A DNA stretch of 64,000 nt, from the NCBI GenBank assembly GCA_023391335.1, contig JAEWBG010000038.1:1-64000 (forward strand), written 5' to 3'. The stretch is from Pseudomonadota bacterium. GTDB taxonomy: Bacteria > Pseudomonadota > Gammaproteobacteria > Steroidobacterales > Steroidobacteraceae. Under the pieces are notes generated by a model. It saw nothing but the letters and a program-made list of their open reading frames with translations, searched no databases and was not told the origin of the DNA. Positions 60,847-64,000 of the stretch are shown here, in pieces. Positions within the stretch are counted from its first letter, which is position 1; each line of letters begins with the position of its first letter. The position numbers and the translations under genes were made by a program.

Positions 60847-61937
60847 TGAGCGGCAGAGATCTCGAAGGGGAGATTCGAGATCTGCGCGCGCGCATCGCGA
60901 CGCTCGTCGAGGAGGCTGCAACGAACGAGAAGCTCCTCAAGCGCTCGCAAGAGCGAGAGCTGGAGTTGCTCAAGGCCGAGAACTTGGCCCAGTTATTCGA
61001 GGCGGTCTGTAGCGGTCTCAAAGCATCCTATGGACTTGAATCAGTGACGCTCGTGTTGGCGGACCCGCAGCACGAAATCCGTCACTTGCTGATCGCCGAG
61101 CACCTCACCACCGCCGATTTTCCCAACGTGATTTTTACCGACGGGCTCGCCGGTATGGCGCCGCAGTTCAACTCGTTCCATCGACCTTGGCTCGGCCCTT
61201 ACATGGGGTGCGACCATCAATTGCTATTCCCCGGCATATCGGGAACCAAAAGCATCGCGTTGATTCCGCTGCGCCGTCATGATCGCTTGCAGGGCAGTCT
61301 GAATTTCGGCAGCCCCGATGAAAAGAGATTCTCGCGGCATCTCGCCACGGATTTTCTCGCGCATCTAGGTGTCATCGCTTCATTCGCGATCGAAAACAAC
61401 ATCAACCGAGCGCGCCTCGTGCGCAGCGGGCTCACGGACTTCCTGACCGGTTGGCACAATCGCCGCTATCTCAACGCTCGTCTCAAAGAAGAAATTTCGC
61501 GAGCGCAACGCCAAGGAACGGGCCTGACGTGCTTGCTCATCGATTTGGATAAGTTCAAGCACATCAACGACCAGTATGGGCATCTGGTCGGCGACATGGC
61601 TCTGCGAGAGGCTGCTCAGAGAGTGGATGCGCACATTCGCGGCAGCGATGCCGCCGCGCGATTCGGTGGCGACGAATTCGTCGTGCTCGCACCCGGCATC
61701 ACGCCCGAGCAGGCGGCCGCTCTGGCCGAGCGCATTCGGCTGGCCGTTTGCGAGACCAAGCTGGAAATAGGTCAGGGTGCGAGTCTGCAACTCACGGTGT
61801 CGATTGGCGTCGCTGGGATTATTCCGCCGCGAGACGAAGCGGATCTCAAGGTAATTGCCGAGCAGCTGCTCGCAGAGGCGGACAGCGCGCTCTATAGAGC
61901 CAAGCAGCTCGGTAGGAATCGTGTCGAGTTGGCGTAA
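60846..61937 (+). CDS. GAF/DUF484-like diguanylate cyclase
   Basis: 363 aa. An N-terminal coiled coil (GEIRDLRARIATLVEEAATN) precedes a DUF484/GAF-like sensor (about 50-185) and a C-terminal GGDEF. The catalytic motif is FGGDEFVVL, with an I-site RGSD five residues before it. Both are intact, so it should make c-di-GMP under product inhibition. No membrane helix. Translationally coupled to tyrA by the TAATG overlap. Confidence 0.9.
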   Translation: MSGRDLEGEIRDLRARIATLVEEAATNEKLLKRSQERELELLKAENLAQLFEAVCSGLKASYGLESVTLVLADPQHEIRHLLIAEHLTTADFPNVIFTDGLAGMAPQFNSFHRPWLGPYMGCDHQLLFPGISGTKSIALIPLRRHDRLQGSLNFGSPDEKRFSRHLATDFLAHLGVIASFAIENNINRARLVRSGLTDFLTGWHNRRYLNARLKEEISRAQRQGTGLTCLLIDLDKFKHINDQYGHLVGDMALREAAQRVDAHIRGSDAAARFGGDEFVVLAPGITPEQAAALAERIRLAVCETKLEIGQGASLQLTVSIGVAGIIPPRDEADLKVIAEQLLAEADSALYRAKQLGRNRVELA

Positions 61938-61940
61938 ACG

Positions 61941-62906
61941 TCAGCTGCGAACACGGCGCATCAAGAATAAGAACAGGGGGACCCCGGCGAGTGCAGTGAG
62001 TGCACCGACTGGCAGTTGCCGGGGGGCGAAGAGGGTACGGGCGACAAGATCGGCGATCGACACGAGCGTTCCGCCGAGGAGTGCCGCAGCAGGAAGCACG
62101 CGACGATGATCCGAGCCGAGCATCAGTCGCGCGAGATGCGGTGTAACCAGGCCGACGAAGCCGATCGTACCCGCAGCCGTGACGGTCAACGCCGTAAATA
62201 TCGAACCGCAGATGAAGATACCGGTTCGCAAAGCATCGACGGGAGCCCCAAGGATACGTGCTTGCGTCTCGCCGCGAGCCAATACGTTGAGTTGCCGTGC
62301 GAATGGCTCGCAAAGAGCCACGGCGACGATTAGCACAACTAGGAGTACGTCCCCGCGAGTGCTGAGCGACACATCGCCCATCAGCCAAAACAGCATGTTG
62401 CGAAGGCGCGAGTCGTCGCTCAACGAAAGCAGTAAGCTGATTATCGCGCTCGCGCCGGCAGCGACGACGACGCCCGTCAGTAGCAATCGAGCGGTGGTCC
62501 ATCCGCCCTCTCCATGAGCAAGTCGGAACACCAGGATCGTTGCCATCAGCGCTCCGACTCCGGCGGCAGCATCGACCAGCAAAGTGGTGAGGCCGAGCAG
62601 CATCGACGTCAGAGCACCGATTGCGGCGCCGCCGGAAACGCCCATGATGAACGGGTCCGCCAGAGGATTTCTGAGCAGAACCTGCATCAGCGCACCCGCC
62701 AGCGCGAGCAATCCGCCGCATGCGAAGGCGGTGAGTGCACGCGGCAAACGCAGATCGAAAATCAAAGCGTGCGCAAGCGAATGCGAATCGGCAAGATCGT
62801 GCCAATTGGCATCGAACACGGACACGCTGCCAATCGCGAGTGATAGTGAAAACACCAGCGCGGCAGCAAGGCTCAGCAAACTGAAAACGACTTTGGAATT
62901 CGCCAC
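61941..62906 (-). CDS. FecCD/BtuC-type ABC transporter permease
   Basis: 321 aa. Nine to ten hydrophobic helices and family motifs: RLPRALTAFACGGLLALAGALMQ, NPLADPFIMGVSGGAA and GLVTPHLARL. Transports iron-siderophore, haem or cobalamin. No ATPase (BtuD/FecE) or binding protein lies next to it, as the flanking genes are on the other strand, so its partners must be encoded elsewhere. Confidence 0.9.
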   Translation of the reverse strand: MANSKVVFSLLSLAAALVFSLSLAIGSVSVFDANWHDLADSHSLAHALIFDLRLPRALTAFACGGLLALAGALMQVLLRNPLADPFIMGVSGGAAIGALTSMLLGLTTLLVDAAAGVGALMATILVFRLAHGEGGWTTARLLLTGVVVAAGASAIISLLLSLSDDSRLRNMLFWLMGDVSLSTRGDVLLVVLIVAVALCEPFARQLNVLARGETQARILGAPVDALRTGIFICGSIFTALTVTAAGTIGFVGLVTPHLARLMLGSDHRRVLPAAALLGGTLVSIADLVARTLFAPRQLPVGALTALAGVPLFLFLMRRVRS

Positions 62907-63008
62907 GCGCGCAGGTTACGAGTTGGCTGCGAGGCAGTCCACGACTTCGTATGGTTGGCAGACGTGCCATGTGAAACAATTCGACTCGGTTTTCTTTTAG
63001 TAGCTCGA

Positions 63009-63641
63009 ATGTCCGATTTCATTGATGCAGATGGGTTTCGCGCGAATGTCGGGATCGTGCTGATGCGCGCCGATCGTCTGGTGTTTTTGGGTGGCAGAAC
63101 CGGGGGGCGCGGCTGGCAGTTTCCGCAGGGCGGCATGCTGGCGCACGAGACCCCGGAGCAAGCGCTATTTCGTGAGCTCAAAGAGGAGATCGGGTTAGAT
63201 CCGCACGATGTGAAGGTCGTCGCGCAAACGCGCCAATGGTTGCGATATCGACTACCGAAGCAATACGTTCGCCGTAACAGCAATCCGCTGTGCATCGGGC
63301 AGAAGCAACGCTGGTTTTTGTTGGAGTTGCTCGGCTCGGAGGATCGCGTTCACTTTGACTCCACGTCCGAGCCCGAATTCGAAACTTGGCGCTGGGTAGA
63401 GTATTGGACGCCGGTGCGCGAGGTCATTTATTTCAAGCGCGCGGTGTATGTGCGCGCGCTGGATGAACTGGCACGTCGGGCGTTTCCGAACGACCCGCCT
63501 GCGCTTCCGGATTGGACCGACGAGGAAAAAAACTTGCGCAATCTTGCGCGCCGCCGCGATCAGTCCACCGGCGGGAACTCGCAGTCGGACGCCTCAGAAG
63601 GGTTTGAGCACCGCGAGAAGAACGATTCCGATCAGCAGTAA
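63009..63641 (+). CDS. rppH: RNA pyrophosphohydrolase
   Basis: 210 aa. Removes pyrophosphate from 5'-triphosphorylated RNA and so starts mRNA decay. The Nudix box is GGMLAHETPEQALFRELKEE, followed by IGL; DADGFRANVGIVL precedes it. I chose ATG 63009, the family's start; the upstream extension to 62955 is not conserved. C-terminus is longer than in E. coli (charged tail). The last 48 bases overlap antisense with hemJ. Confidence 0.94.
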   Translation: MSDFIDADGFRANVGIVLMRADRLVFLGGRTGGRGWQFPQGGMLAHETPEQALFRELKEEIGLDPHDVKVVAQTRQWLRYRLPKQYVRRNSNPLCIGQKQRWFLLELLGSEDRVHFDSTSEPEFETWRWVEYWTPVREVIYFKRAVYVRALDELARRAFPNDPPALPDWTDEEKNLRNLARRRDQSTGGNSQSDASEGFEHREKNDSDQQ

Positions 63642-64000
63642 AGACGGCACTTCGTTGAAGATGCGGTACCACCGATCGCTGTGCTGGTTTCTACGTTCTC
63701 GAAGCGTAATCATCAGCCGATAACACCAGATGTGATACGCCAGCAGCAGGGCGACGAGTGCGAGCTTCGCATGGAGCCAACCGCCATAGAGAAGGCCTGG
63801 GGCTACCACGAGCATTGAGATGCCGAAGACAGTGGTGAGCGTCGCACCGATCGTCATCATCACGAACAGGCGGCGCTCCATCACCGCAAATCGCTCCAAG
63901 CTGAGTTCGTCTGAGGTTTGAGCGTGGTAAACGAACAATCTTGGGAGGTAAAACAGGCCTGCGAACCACGTCACCATGAAAACGATGTGAAATGCCTTGA
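63594..64000 (-). CDS. hemJ: protoporphyrinogen oxidase HemJ (partial, N-terminus beyond the edge)
   Basis: At least 135 aa visible. Four-helix membrane haem-synthesis enzyme. FHIVFMVTWFAGLFYLPRLFVYHA at the edge is the HemJ N-terminal helix with conserved His. FAVMERRLFVMM and HAKLALV are the second and third conserved segments. The frame stays open past 64000, and the residues before MVTWF match the family, so the start is beyond the window. It completes the haem theme begun by hemL, though 32 kb away. Confidence 0.88.
   Translation of the reverse strand, partial: KAFHIVFMVTWFAGLFYLPRLFVYHAQTSDELSLERFAVMERRLFVMMTIGATLTTVFGISMLVVAPGLLYGGWLHAKLALVALLLAYHIWCYRLMITLRERRNQHSDRWYRIFNEVPSLLLIGIVLLAVLKPF

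Noticed and set aside
61846..62979. Minus-strand open frame of 377 codons over the FecCD permease region
   Set aside because: Frame-shifted shadow of the permease gene on the same strand; Arg/Cys-rich with no hydrophobic helices.
1..64000. tRNA, rRNA, prophage or plasmid-type genes
   Set aside because: I looked in every spacer and found no cloverleaf, rRNA segment, integrase, transposase or replication gene; a tRNA scan could still find something I missed.

Overview
The window reads as a chromosomal segment of a Gram-negative gammaproteobacterium. The GC content looks moderate to high, roughly 58-60% by eye and not computed. Conserved gene orders support this: kdsD-kdsC-lptC-lptA-lptB-rpoN-hpf-rapZ, ibaG-murA, a DegS/AlgW-type protease next to petABC-sspAB, pcm-rhodanese-tolC, and hemL beside a rubredoxin gene. 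The pairing of pyrophosphate-dependent phosphofructokinase with a proton-pumping pyrophosphatase, and abundant short-period intergenic repeats, recall the Xanthomonadales / Nevskiales / Steroidobacterales side of the class. I cannot fix the genus from sequence alone. Nearly every long frame is a housekeeping or envelope gene. I see no transposase, integrase, phage gene, CRISPR array, rRNA or tRNA.

Layout. 1-1.4 kb: asd behind a terminator-like leader. 1.5-6.9 kb: a saccharide-use group (GH9 glucanase, TolB-like propeller protein, Tat-exported Gfo/Idh/MocA oxidoreductase). 7-12.7 kb: GST-like protein, SelO, thioredoxin-like protein, TolC, rhodanese, isoaspartate methyltransferase. 13-15.4 kb: PAS-GGDEF-EAL protein. 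15.6-19.2 kb: hppA and pfp. 19.6-24.2 kb: adk with a long basic tail, rnd, mpl, CPBP protease. 24.3-29.8 kb: a surface-glycan group (Myb/SANT-like protein, three glycosyltransferases, Wzi-type porin). 29.8-33.3 kb: hemL, rubredoxin, TraB/GumN protein, cpdA. 33.6-39.6 kb: tkt-gap-pgk-pyk. 39.6-45.4 kb: penicillin acylase, exported peroxiredoxin, patatin, mgtE. 45.6-53.7 kb: rapZ, hpf, rpoN, LPS transport and KDO genes, ibaG, murA. 53.7-58.9 kb: DegS-like protease, cytochrome bc1, sspAB. 58.9-64 kb: pdxH, tyrA, diguanylate cyclase, FecCD permease, rppH, and hemJ running off the right edge.

How the parts fit. The central-carbon genes (tkt, gap, pgk, pyk, pfp, hppA) suggest a glycolysis that spends and recovers pyrophosphate. 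The Lpt/KDO/MurA/Mpl block builds the envelope, RpoN/HPF/RapZ regulate it, and bc1 supplies respiration.

The most unusual content is intergenic. At least eleven spacers hold degenerate tandem arrays with 7-, 8- or 9-base periods, often as two inverted arms. One is a perfect tenfold 8-mer that contains the mpl stop codon. Two related arrays lie directly in front of the pyk and kdsC start codons, where no Shine-Dalgarno is visible. The adenylate kinase with a histone-H1-like tail is the most unusual protein.
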